Positions 45,450 through 53,357 of a stretch of DNA of 64,000 nt are shown in pieces. How positions within the stretch are numbered: position 1 is the first letter of the stretch; each line of letters starts with the position of its first letter. This stretch comes from an uncultured Clostridia bacterium (GTDB taxonomy: Bacteria > Bacillota > Clostridia > Monoglobales > Monoglobaceae). Position numbers and translations under genes: made by a program. Where the stretch lies: NCBI GenBank assembly GCA_934454115.1, contig CAKSFQ010000009.1, positions 12,485-76,484 of the forward strand, read 5' to 3'. Below the pieces are notes generated by a model. That model saw only the letters and a program-made list of their open reading frames with translations, did no database searches and was not told the DNA's origin.

Positions 45450-45694
45450 CCGCAGCAGCAGCGAAAACCACCGTAGGCGGTGCGCGGAAAAATCGCGGCG
45501 CGGCATATGGTACATTCTTCTATTTTTTGAAAGGCCGGGCATACGGGTTCGGCTTTCGCGTGACTTGCCTGCTATTTACAGCCTCTGTTTGTCTCAGCGA
45601 CAAATCAATCCCGTTTTAGACCAAATATTTGGTAATTTTCCATGGATTTTAAAAGGATTTTAAAAAAATTTTTGCTCATTTTTAGAAAAAACTC
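45450..45694. other. Intergenic stretch between divergent esterase and csp promoters
   Basis: The left half is GC-rich, with a fragment GGGTTCGG at about 45546 that recalls the repeat family; the right half is very AT-rich (A/T tracts around 45650-45690, likely an UP-type region for csp). I see no gene here. Confidence 0.4.
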
Positions 45695-45723
45695 TTGATT
45701 TTTTATAAAAGTGATGCTATAAT
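45695..45723 (+). promoter_or_regulatory. Promoter for the cold-shock gene
   Basis: TTGATT (45695-45700), 17-nt spacer, TATAAT (45718-45723), preceded by A/T tracts. Confidence 0.8.
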
Positions 45724-45751
45724 ACTCTTGTATCCGAGATAGCACATGGTA

Positions 45752-45806
45752 CTCACATTTTTGTAATCATGGTTCTAGGTTTACAAAAAATGTGGGCTTT
45801 TTCTTT
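45752..45806 (+). terminator. Terminator-like hairpin inside the csp 5' leader
   Basis: CTCACATTTTTGTAA (45752-45766) pairs with TTACAAAAAATGTGGG (45781-45796), followed by CTTTTTCTTT. It is about 20 nt after the expected start site and 70 nt before the csp ATG, so the transcript must pass it to express the gene. Confidence 0.65.
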
Positions 45807-45878
45807 CTGAAAGGGTTTTGTATCAATTGCAAATTTCGGTGCGAGAATTTAAAATTATTATTTTGGAGGTACTACAAC

Positions 45879-46091
45879 ATGAATCAGGGTACAGTAAAAT
45901 GGTTCAATCCTGCAAAGGGCTTTGGCTTTATTTCCGACGATAACGGCGGCGACGATGTATTTGTTCACTTCTCTGCCATTATTGCAGACGGCTTTAAGAC
46001 GCTGGAGGAAGGCCAGAAGGTTACCTACTCGACCGAGCCGGATCCGAAGGATTCCAGCAAGCTGCGTGCTGTTGACGTACGCGTAGTGTAA
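45879..46091 (+). CDS. Cold-shock domain protein
   Basis: The 70-residue protein is a complete cold-shock fold with RNP1 (KGFGFIS) and RNP2 (VFVHFSAI) motifs that bind single-stranded RNA and DNA. The sequence [18 protein letters not shown] is typical of CspA-like proteins. GGAGGT lies 6 nt before the ATG. Its leader is about 150 nt long, as is common for cold-shock genes, and contains a terminator-like hairpin. It is a single-gene unit ending at the terminator at 46201. Confidence 0.96.
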   Translation: MNQGTVKWFNPAKGFGFISDDNGGDDVFVHFSAIIADGFKTLEEGQKVTYSTEPDPKDSSKLRAVDVRVV

Positions 46092-46200
46092 CATCAGCCC
46101 GATCCAAAATATCATCCTTACGCCATATCATTTTCACGGTTCTACAATGTGTTGTTTAACTCCGAATTTTGTTATTTCGTACGATTGATATATGGACAGC

Positions 46201-46237
46201 AAGAGCCTTGGACTTACCGTCCAAGGCTCTTTTTTTC
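46201..46237 (+). terminator. Rho-independent terminator downstream of csp
   Basis: A 12-bp stem (46202-46213 with 46219-46230), loop TTACC, followed by seven Ts. It lies 110 nt after the csp stop and close to the end of the converging ECF gene; the space between holds no gene. Confidence 0.9.
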
Positions 46238-46277
46238 GTAATCTGCCGATCATAGCAAACCCATTGTACTCTATTTT

Positions 46278-46862
46278 CTAACTCTTTTGTCCGATGCGGA
46301 GCAGCCGTACAATCACCGGGCTCAGCGCCATATTGATTCCGGTCTCCAGCAAAAAATTGACGCCTACCATACCAAAGATCATATATTTTAAAACGCTGTC
46401 GTAAAGGTCCGCGGCAGCCGCCCAGCCCGACAGGGCGTCCATAAAAAACACCCGGCAGCCGATCAGAAAGACGCCGGTATTCACCACCGGGCAAATCAGT
46501 GCGGCAGCGATCACGGCGAGATAACAGCTGTGCTTTGAAAGACCCCGGTAAACCAGACCGGCGCAAAGTCCGCAAAGCGCGCCCTTTGCCAAAACGATAA
46601 TCACGGTTCCCGGCACACTGACTGCCAAAAAAGCGCCTGCATCCGTCATCAGCACCACAATGCCGAACACCAGTCCCAGCCAGACGCCGGCCATCGTGCC
46701 GCACATGGCCGCACCGATGACAATCGGCACCAGCACCAGGGTGATAGAAAACGGGCCAAAATGAATACTTGCCCCTAAAAACTGGAGCAGCGCAATCAGT
46801 GCGGTCAGCACCGCGCACAGAACCAGCTTTTGGGTTGATCCAACCTTGTTTATTTTTTGCAT
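46278..46862 (-). CDS. ECF transporter S component, probably for pantothenate
   Basis: The 194-residue protein has six membrane helices and the general pattern of ECF S-components (KLVLCAVLTALIALLQFLG; VLVPIVIGAAMCGTMAGVWLGLVFG). Such proteins bind a vitamin and pair with a shared EcfAA'T energising module, which is not in this window. Its place directly after coaX suggests pantothenate; the substrate is an inference from context. AAGGAGG lies 8 nt before the ATG at 46862, which is preferred over an upstream in-frame start at 46889. Confidence 0.8.
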   Translation of the reverse strand: MQKINKVGSTQKLVLCAVLTALIALLQFLGASIHFGPFSITLVLVPIVIGAAMCGTMAGVWLGLVFGIVVLMTDAGAFLAVSVPGTVIIVLAKGALCGLCAGLVYRGLSKHSCYLAVIAAALICPVVNTGVFLIGCRVFFMDALSGWAAAADLYDSVLKYMIFGMVGVNFLLETGINMALSPVIVRLLRIGQKS

Positions 46863-46938
46863 TTCAAATTCCTCCTTGCTGTCGTTCACTTTTCGTGATA
46901 CAACGCATTTGATTTATAAAAACATCCGGGCAGGCATC

Positions 46939-46961
46939 GAAAAATCCGAACGCAATCGGAT
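46939..46961 (-). terminator. Weak terminator-like hairpin between coaX and the ECF gene
   Basis: A 6-bp stem ATCCGA/TCGGAT (46956-46961 with 46944-46949) is followed on the minus strand by five Us. It could reduce read-through from coaX into the transporter gene. Confidence 0.4.
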
Positions 46962-47046
46962 AAAAAAGGTCTTGAATTTTCAAATAAAAAACATCCTGCG
47001 TTTTTGGCTGTGCAATACCCGCCGACAGATGGAATTTTCCTTGCGG

Positions 47047-47811
47047 TTAACTGTTTTTTTGATATAAAATATAGAGTCCCTTGAGCACCAGATTTTCATC
47101 GATCAAAATATTCTGTTTGCAATGCGGAATCACGGTTGCGGCAAGACCGCCGGTCGCCAGAACAAAAAGCGGTTCGCCCGCCTCCTCCCGAAAGCGGTCA
47201 ATCATGCCGTCAATCATGGACGCGTTACCAAACACAACCCCGGATCGCATACAGTCCACCGTGTTTTTACCGAGGACGGAGGGCGGCGCTTCCAGACTGA
47301 TCTGGGACAAGAGTGCAGCGCCGCTGGCCAGCGCTTTTAAGGCAATCTGTACGCCCGGTATAATCGAAACCCCGACAAAGCTTCCCTCGCCGGACACCAT
47401 CATCATCTTGGTTGCCGTCCCCATATCCACAATCAGAGACGGGCTTTGGTACAGGTGATATGCGGCCACACAGGCACAAATCAAATCCGCACCGACCGTC
47501 ATGGGGTTATCGCATTCAATGCCGATCCCAAGGTTCAGGTCCGGGCGCACCATCAGGGCATCCACCCCGTACACCGTTTTCACCGCCTTTTGCATGACGG
47601 TATCGAGCGGCGGCACCACAGAAGAGATTACCGCGCCCTCAATCTGGGCTTTGGCAATCTCATGCAGTCCAAGCACGCTGCGGATTTTTGCCGCATACTC
47701 ATCCTCCGTTTTGGTCGAATCCGTGGCGATCCGCGCCACAAACGACGGTTCCTCCTCCACAAATCCGCCAAGGACAATATTTGTATTTCCGATATCTATG
47801 GCAAGTATCAT
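47047..47811 (-). CDS. coaX: Type III pantothenate kinase CoaX
   Basis: CoaX phosphorylates pantothenate, the first step of coenzyme A synthesis. The 254-residue ASKHA-fold enzyme starts MILAIDIGNTNIVLGG with the phosphate-binding loop, and has the family aspartate in IVDMGTATKMM and PGVQIALKALASGAALL. AAGGTGG is 6 nt before the ATG at 47811 and abuts an ATG at 47817, so 47811 is preferred. Downstream lies the ECF substrate-binding gene, giving a salvage pair. Confidence 0.95.
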   Translation of the reverse strand: MILAIDIGNTNIVLGGFVEEEPSFVARIATDSTKTEDEYAAKIRSVLGLHEIAKAQIEGAVISSVVPPLDTVMQKAVKTVYGVDALMVRPDLNLGIGIECDNPMTVGADLICACVAAYHLYQSPSLIVDMGTATKMMMVSGEGSFVGVSIIPGVQIALKALASGAALLSQISLEAPPSVLGKNTVDCMRSGVVFGNASMIDGMIDRFREEAGEPLFVLATGGLAATVIPHCKQNILIDENLVLKGLYILYQKNS

Positions 47812-47883
47812 CGTCATCCACCTTTTCTTATCACAACGCGCGAAATTTTAAAAATATCTGTCGCCAAAAGCTGCCTGCATACA

Positions 47884-47921
47884 ATAAAACAGCAAGCACG
47901 CAAAAGGATGACTTGCTGTCT
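47884..47921 (-). terminator. Rho-independent terminator after lysC
   Basis: ACAGCAAG (47919-47912 on the minus strand) pairs with CTTGCTGT (47896-47889) across a 15-nt loop, followed by TTTTAT. It closes the hom-thrB-lysC transcript. Confidence 0.7.
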
Positions 47922-47963
47922 TATGGCACGTTTTGGCTTTCAAAAGCAGCGGCGCGCTTATTT

Positions 47964-49172
47964 TTATTTTCCGAAGAACTGATCGTGGATTACGGCAACT
48001 GCGCGTTCCGCGTTATTCACATTGATCAGTACCGAAACCTTAATTTCTGAGGTAGAAATCATATGAATGTTAATCTGTGCCGCATAAAGCGCCTCAAACA
48101 TCTGGGATGCAACGCCGGCATTGTGCACCATGCCTGCGCCGACAATCGAAACCTTGCTCAAATCGTCCCGGCAGTTGATTTCCTGATAGTGCAGGGTGTC
48201 CTTTAATCCTTCGATGATCGAGAGCGTCTCTTTCATGTGCGCTTTGGTTACCGTAAAGACAATATCCTTGGTACCATTATGCCCTATGGACTGTAAAATC
48301 ATATCTACGTTGATATCTGCCTTTGCCAAAACCGAGAAAATCTTAAATGCCACGCCCGGCATATCCTCAACGCCGATCACTGCAATACGTGCTACATCAT
48401 TATCACGGGTTACCCCTCTGATTAACATTCTTTCCATATTGGTTACCTCCTTCACCATTGTACCGGGAACTTTATGAAAACTGGACTTGACCTCCAGCTC
48501 AACGTTGTATTTTTTTGCCATCTCGACCGAGCGGTTGTGCAGTACGTTTGCACCGAGGCTGGCAAGCTCTAACATCTCGTCATACGTAATCTCATCCAAT
48601 TTCACCGCGTTCGGCACGATACGGGGATCGGCCGTGTATACGCCGTCCACGTCGGTATAAATCTCACACCTTGCGGCGTTTAATGCCGCCGCCAGTGCAA
48701 CCGCAGAGGTATCGCTGCCACCGCGGCCCAGCGTTGTGATGTCGTCATATTTATTCAGCCCCTGGAAGCCGGCTACCACCACCACGCTGTGCTTATCCAA
48801 CTCCGCAAGGATACGCTCGGTATGAATCTTGCTGATTCTCGCGTTGCCGGAGGTCGCATTGGTTACAAAGCCTGCCTGCCAGCCGGTCAGCGAAATGACC
48901 GAATACTTTAACTTTTCAATTGCCATGGCAAGCAGTGCAATCGAAATCTGTTCTCCGCTGGAAAGCAGCATATCCATCTCGCGCTTGGATGCCTCCGGGT
49001 TGATTTCATTCGCTTTTTCAATCAAATCGTCGGTTGTGTCACCCTGTGCGGAAACAACCACCACAACGCGGTTCCCCTCCTGCACCGTTTCCACGACACG
49101 ACTTGCAACATTCATCACTCTTTCTGCATCGGCGACCGAGCTGCCGCCAAACTTCTGTACGATCAGTGCCAC
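47964..49172 (-). CDS. lysC: Aspartate kinase with two ACT domains
   Basis: The enzyme phosphorylates aspartate at the head of the Lys/Thr/Met pathway. The 402-residue protein has the kinase domain (IVQKFGGSSVADAERV, TTLGRGGSDTSAVALAAAL, DVDGVYTADPR) and two C-terminal ACT domains (for example IAVIGVEDMPGVAFKIFS), the usual site of lysine/threonine feedback. GGAGGG is 7 nt before the GTG at 49172; an ATG at 49187 precedes the box and is unlikely. It is the last gene of hom-thrB-lysC. Confidence 0.96.
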   Translation of the reverse strand: MALIVQKFGGSSVADAERVMNVASRVVETVQEGNRVVVVVSAQGDTTDDLIEKANEINPEASKREMDMLLSSGEQISIALLAMAIEKLKYSVISLTGWQAGFVTNATSGNARISKIHTERILAELDKHSVVVVAGFQGLNKYDDITTLGRGGSDTSAVALAAALNAARCEIYTDVDGVYTADPRIVPNAVKLDEITYDEMLELASLGANVLHNRSVEMAKKYNVELEVKSSFHKVPGTMVKEVTNMERMLIRGVTRDNDVARIAVIGVEDMPGVAFKIFSVLAKADINVDMILQSIGHNGTKDIVFTVTKAHMKETLSIIEGLKDTLHYQEINCRDDLSKVSIVGAGMVHNAGVASQMFEALYAAQINIHMISTSEIKVSVLINVNNAERAVAVIHDQFFGK

Positions 49173-49190
49173 TTTTCTTCCCTCCATTTT

Positions 49191-50114
49191 CTATATTGCA
49201 CGGTCATCCCGGTTATCATCCCGGCAAACCACCGCACCCTGATTATCTGCTTTTAACATATACAAGCTCCATCCGTGCATCCGCTGCGATAAAATCTGAC
49301 GCATTTCTTCTTCAAAGGTCTGATTATCCCGGTGCACAATGGCAATAATGGTTGGCCCCGCACCGCTCAAATACACGCCGAGCGCATCGTTTGCATAACA
49401 GGTTTTAAATAAATCGTCCATCTTGGGAATCAGCCGTTTGCGATAGCGCTGATGCAACTTATCTCCGACCGCGGTGCGGATGTTTTCGTACTTTCCGGTC
49501 ATAATACTGGTCGCAAGCAGCGCGCTATGCCCGGTATTATAGACGGCGTCACGCATCGGAACCGAATGCGGCAAAATCCCTCTCGCCTTTTTGGTCTGTA
49601 AAAAGAAATCGGGAATCAACGCGGCAAACCGCAAATCATCCTTGATGTCGCAGCGCACGTACTGAATCCGGTTATAATTTTTAACCGTCACCGTAAATCC
49701 GCCCAGCAGCGCCGGCGTTACGTTATCGGCGTGCCCCTCGATCTCGGTTGCCATATAAAGCAGCGTATCCATCGAAAGCTGGCGTCCCGTCATCTCATTT
49801 GCGGCAAGCAGTCCGGATACAATCCCGGCGCTGCTGCTGCCAAGACCCCTGGTCACCTTAATGTTATTTTCCAGCGTCAGATGCAAACCCTTGCAGGTAT
49901 ATCCCACCTTGTCAAAGACCGTTTTCATGGAGCGGTAAACCAGGTTGCCTTCATCCGTCGCCAAAAACTTTTTGCTGTCGTCTAAAATATCAATCACCAG
50001 TCCGGCATCCGTTTCCTCTGCCGTCACATAGTTATACAAGCCCAGAGCAAGACCCATGCTGTCAAAGCCGGGACCGAGGTTTGCGCTGGTTGCGGGCACT
50101 CTTACTTTTACCAT
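49191..50114 (-). CDS. thrB: Homoserine kinase
   Basis: ThrB makes O-phosphohomoserine for threonine synthesis. The 307-residue GHMP kinase shows VRVPATSANLGPGFDSMGLAL at the start, the nucleotide loop RGLGSSSAGIVSGL, and SGAGPTIIAIV near the C-terminus. It overlaps the hom stop by one base and sits 18 bp before lysC. No thrC is in the window. Confidence 0.96.
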   Translation of the reverse strand: MVKVRVPATSANLGPGFDSMGLALGLYNYVTAEETDAGLVIDILDDSKKFLATDEGNLVYRSMKTVFDKVGYTCKGLHLTLENNIKVTRGLGSSSAGIVSGLLAANEMTGRQLSMDTLLYMATEIEGHADNVTPALLGGFTVTVKNYNRIQYVRCDIKDDLRFAALIPDFFLQTKKARGILPHSVPMRDAVYNTGHSALLATSIMTGKYENIRTAVGDKLHQRYRKRLIPKMDDLFKTCYANDALGVYLSGAGPTIIAIVHRDNQTFEEEMRQILSQRMHGWSLYMLKADNQGAVVCRDDNRDDRAI

Positions 50115-51325
50115 TATTCTCCCACCAGCCTTAATGTCCCTAAAATTGTATATTCCTTTGCAAGCGCCGCCGCAAGTTCTTCTTTCGCACGCTCGGTCAT
50201 CTCCGGCGTTACAATGGCAAATTCGTCCGAATATTCCGCGCCGTCTAACACAATCTTTTGATACCCGTCCTTTTCAAAGCCCTTATTGCCGCGCAGACGA
50301 AGGTAATAGCGAAAGCTTTGTTCCCCGGCGTCTTTTAAATAGCCGTTCTCGCCCTCGGTCCAGCCGATCGGAATATTCTTGCCCTGATGCTTGACCGCGT
50401 CAATAATATCCGATACGACAGCGCTGGCGGTCGGCAGCGAGCCTGCGCCCTGTCCGTAAAACATGACGTCGCCGATGGCATCACCCTTGACCATAATGCC
50501 GTTAAACACGCCGTCAATGCCGGCAAGCGGATGCTCCTTTTTCAAAATAGCCGGGCAAACTCTGGCATAGACGCCGTCATCCTGCTTTGACGCCATACCG
50601 ATCAGCTTAATCACACTGCCGAGTGATTCGGCATATGCGACATCGGAAAGCGTAATCCTGGTGATTCCCTCGGTCTCGATCCGCTCGCTGTCCACATGTT
50701 TTCCAAAGGCAAGCGAGGCTAAAATCGCCGTCTTGCGGCAGGTATCGTACCCCTCAACATCTGCGGTGGGATCCTTTTCGGCATAGCCCTTCTCCTGTGC
50801 GCCCTTTAAAGCGTCCGCAAAGCTTTCGCCTTCTTTAATCATCTGGGTTAAGATATAGTTGGTGGTACCGTTCAAAATACCGTAGACGTCCGTCAGTTCA
50901 TTGGCGGACAGGCTGGAATACAGGGGGCGGATAATCGGGATTCCGCCGCCGACACTGGCCTCAAAAAGATAGCTGACGCTATGCTCCCTCGCGATCCGAA
51001 GCAACTCAGTGCCGTGCTTTGCAACCAGCTCTTTATTGGAGGTAACCACGCTTTTACCGGCCTCTAAAAGCTGCCTGGTAAAGGTATAGGCCGGATTTAC
51101 ACCGCCCATCACCTCTGCCACCACGCCGATTTCGGGATCGTTTAATATATCCTGAAAATCCTTGGTAAAGCAGTGAAAACGGCTATCCGGGAAATCCCGA
51201 AGATCCAAAATGCGGCCAATCTCAATGACCTCACCGCTCCGCTTTTTCAGTCCGTCCGGCGCACCGGCAACAATCTCACCGACACCGCTGCCGACCACGC
51301 CAAATCCCATGATTCCAATTTTCAT
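50114..51325 (-). CDS. hom: Homoserine dehydrogenase
   Basis: Hom reduces aspartate semialdehyde to homoserine. The 403-residue protein has the Rossmann start MKIGIMGFGVVGSGVGEIV, the catalytic TSNKELVAKHG, the GGIPIIRPL and NGTTNYILTQM motifs, and DPTADVEGYDTCRKTAILA. A C-terminal ACT-like domain (about 325-400) suggests feedback control. The three genes hom, thrB and lysC form a compact threonine/lysine unit. Confidence 0.96.
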   Translation of the reverse strand: MKIGIMGFGVVGSGVGEIVAGAPDGLKKRSGEVIEIGRILDLRDFPDSRFHCFTKDFQDILNDPEIGVVAEVMGGVNPAYTFTRQLLEAGKSVVTSNKELVAKHGTELLRIAREHSVSYLFEASVGGGIPIIRPLYSSLSANELTDVYGILNGTTNYILTQMIKEGESFADALKGAQEKGYAEKDPTADVEGYDTCRKTAILASLAFGKHVDSERIETEGITRITLSDVAYAESLGSVIKLIGMASKQDDGVYARVCPAILKKEHPLAGIDGVFNGIMVKGDAIGDVMFYGQGAGSLPTASAVVSDIIDAVKHQGKNIPIGWTEGENGYLKDAGEQSFRYYLRLRGNKGFEKDGYQKIVLDGAEYSDEFAIVTPEMTERAKEELAAALAKEYTILGTLRLVGE

Positions 51326-51383
51326 CTGTATCTTCCATCCTTTCCGCTGCTGCAGAGACGAGCCCTGCCTGTTGTTATGCTGC

Positions 51384-52715
51384 CTATTTTTCAGGCTGTG
51401 TAAACTTGTTCATCACAATGCCGGTTACCAGCTTTGGCCAAAAATAGGTAGATTTTTGCGGCATTTTTTCATTGGCCTCCGCAATCGCCTGAATCTCTGA
51501 TACCTTAGGCGGATTGATTAAAAATGCACAGTCCATCTCGCCGTTTTTGACTGCCTTGACGGCCTCGCCGGCATCTCTGGTATAAACCAGATTCTTTTGG
51601 GAACGCATATTATCCTCATCGATTCCCATGTATTTTTCCAGAATCAATTTATGTAAAATCGTAACGTCTAAATGCCGGTATGCCTCCGAACGATCCTGCA
51701 CCGCCTCGTCAATCGGCGCCGTGCTCTTTAATTTGAGCAGATAATAATAGTTCTGCCCGGTATAAAGTCCAAACAACGTCTCATCCACCGTATTGGCCAG
51801 CCGATCCGTAATAATAGAGGCATAGTCGCCCTCGGTGAAATAAATCTTGGAAACCGTAAAGTTCTCGGTAAGAAAGCCGATCAGCAATACTTCATCAAAA
51901 TTATCCAATCCGCGGATCATGCGATGCGTCGGAAACACAAACAATCCGCCGTCACTCATGGAAACCAGCATCATCATGACAAAATCATAGGGCATGGTAC
52001 CCTCCTGGGTGCCGTCGGCCGCATGTCGCTCTTTGCGGTACTGCAGCGCGGTCTCGTAACGGTGATGTCCGTCCGCGATAAAAACCTGCTTTTTTTCAAA
52101 AAGCACACTGATATGCGCGTTGACCGCTGCATCCTTGATGATCCAGATATTCTGCGTTACGTTTTCATCCGTCACAAAGCTGAAATCCGGTTCGCCGTCG
52201 CTATAATTTTCCAGCAGACCGGCGATCTCCTTATTTTCATCCATATAAAGTGAGTAAACCTGGCTGAGGTTTGCGCCGGTCGCCTGCATCAGCTGCAAGC
52301 GGTCAGCCTTGGCCTTGCTGATGGTCTCCTCATGCGGAAGAACCACTTTTTTTGAAAACTCCTCCAGCTGCACCAGACCGATAATACCTTTTAAAGCATG
52401 CGACGGCTTTTCGGTTCCGAGTGAAAAAATCTGCTCGTAAATGTAAAACGCCGGTTTGTCCTCAAAAACCAGGGTCTGATCCTCCATCCACTTTTCCAGA
52501 TATGCGGCGCTTCTGGTGTAACGGTTATTCGTTTCGTCATCGCTGACAAAATCCATGCCGTAGTCCAGCCGCACAACGTTAAACTCATCCTTATTGTAAA
52601 GCTCCTGCTTTTGCGCCGGCGAAATAATGTCATAAGGCGGCGCGGTTACGGCATTTAAATCCTGAACCTTATCGGTGTTATAGCGGAGTCCTCGAAACGG
52701 GATTACCTTTGCCAT
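51384..52715 (-). CDS. DUF1015 family protein
   Basis: The 443-residue protein begins MAKVIPFRGLRYNTDKVQ and contains the family patterns VTAPPYDIISPAQ and FIADGHHRYETALQYR. Function is not established. The GHHRYE motif suggests a phosphotransfer or metal-binding site. It lies 58 bp upstream of hom, in the same direction, so it may belong to the amino acid unit. AAAGGAAGG lies 6 nt before the ATG at 52715; the frame continues open upstream, past the promoter, so the longer form is excluded. Confidence 0.85.
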   Translation of the reverse strand: MAKVIPFRGLRYNTDKVQDLNAVTAPPYDIISPAQKQELYNKDEFNVVRLDYGMDFVSDDETNNRYTRSAAYLEKWMEDQTLVFEDKPAFYIYEQIFSLGTEKPSHALKGIIGLVQLEEFSKKVVLPHEETISKAKADRLQLMQATGANLSQVYSLYMDENKEIAGLLENYSDGEPDFSFVTDENVTQNIWIIKDAAVNAHISVLFEKKQVFIADGHHRYETALQYRKERHAADGTQEGTMPYDFVMMMLVSMSDGGLFVFPTHRMIRGLDNFDEVLLIGFLTENFTVSKIYFTEGDYASIITDRLANTVDETLFGLYTGQNYYYLLKLKSTAPIDEAVQDRSEAYRHLDVTILHKLILEKYMGIDEDNMRSQKNLVYTRDAGEAVKAVKNGEMDCAFLINPPKVSEIQAIAEANEKMPQKSTYFWPKLVTGIVMNKFTQPEK

Positions 52716-52794
52716 AAAAACCTTCCTTTCAATCCTGATTTTCATTCCCCAACTGTGCGTTGCGCACAACCACAATTTTTTATAATCATCGTTT

Positions 52795-52823
52795 ATCATA
52801 CACCAAAAACCGCAATACGTCAA
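52795..52823 (-). promoter_or_regulatory. Promoter for DUF1015-hom-thrB-lysC
   Basis: On the minus strand TTGACG (52818-52823), 17-nt spacer, TATGAT (52795-52800). A perfect 6-bp hairpin TGTGCG/CGCACA (52754-52768) lies in the leader; no T-box is seen. Confidence 0.75.
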
Positions 52824-52939
52824 GCGATTTCGGCATAGTTCTATGTAAATAATTGTTAACAAAAACCGTGAATTTTTATTGTGCTTTTACAAATACTGAA
52901 TCATGTGATAAAAAATGAAACTGAAAAGGAGGCTCCAAT

Positions 52940-53071
52940 ATGGGAAAATTTTCAACCGGGCTCTTTGCCGGCGCCATGCTCGGCATCGGGATTCTTGCCA
53001 TGGATAAGAAAACCATAAAACGGGCAAAAAAGATGATGCACAAGATGTCAAGACCCGCAATCTGGCTTTAG
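52940..53071 (+). CDS. 43-residue basic membrane-associated protein
   Basis: A frame of 43 codons follows AAAAGGAGG at a 7-nt spacing and is closed by a strong terminator 14 bp after its stop. The product starts MGKFSTGLFAGAMLGIGILA, a glycine-rich hydrophobic helix, and continues with a strongly basic, methionine-rich tail (KKTIKRAKKMMHKMSR). I recognise no named family; small proteins with this layout (hydrophobic helix then basic tail) occur next to cell-envelope genes in Firmicutes. Signals around it argue that it is real. Confidence 0.7.
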   Translation: MGKFSTGLFAGAMLGIGILAMDKKTIKRAKKMMHKMSRPAIWL

Positions 53072-53084
53072 GCATAAGAGACTC

Positions 53085-53120
53085 AAAAGGGGTGTAAAAG
53101 CTTTTTTACGCCCCTTTTTC
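53085..53120 (+). terminator. Rho-independent terminator after the 43-residue gene
   Basis: A 15-bp stem with one G-U pair (53085-53099 with 53104-53118), loop GCTT, ending in a T-run. Confidence 0.9.
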
Positions 53121-53248
53121 TTCTATGATATTTTTTCTTTCTTTTATTTCCTGTATTTTATCTCACATTCTGTTAAGGCACACAAAAAAGACAAAATTTT
53201 GCGCCATCTCCGCCATGTAACATTTTGATTAAATTTCATCAAATCCTC

Positions 53249-53277
53249 TTGACAAGGCATACTGTATATGCTATATT
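53249..53277 (+). promoter_or_regulatory. Promoter for nrdD-nrdG
   Basis: TTGACA (53249-53254), 17-nt spacer, TATATT (53272-53277). Confidence 0.85.
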
Positions 53278-53306
53278 TATTACTGCGACACCACTACATA
53301 TTGTAT
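53259..53306 (+). promoter_or_regulatory. Two NrdR-box-like sites over the nrdD promoter
   Basis: ATACTGTATATGCTAT (53259-53274) and CCACTACATATTGTAT (53291-53306) match the ACACTATATATTGTGT consensus at about 11 and 13 of 16 positions. They are 16 bp apart, the spacing (about three helical turns between centres) known for paired NrdR boxes. The first covers the spacer and -10 of the promoter; the second follows the start site. Confidence 0.7.
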
Positions 53307-53357
53307 TTTAACGCTTTTTGCAACTGTGACGCATTAATGTTTGCGAGGGGGATTACC

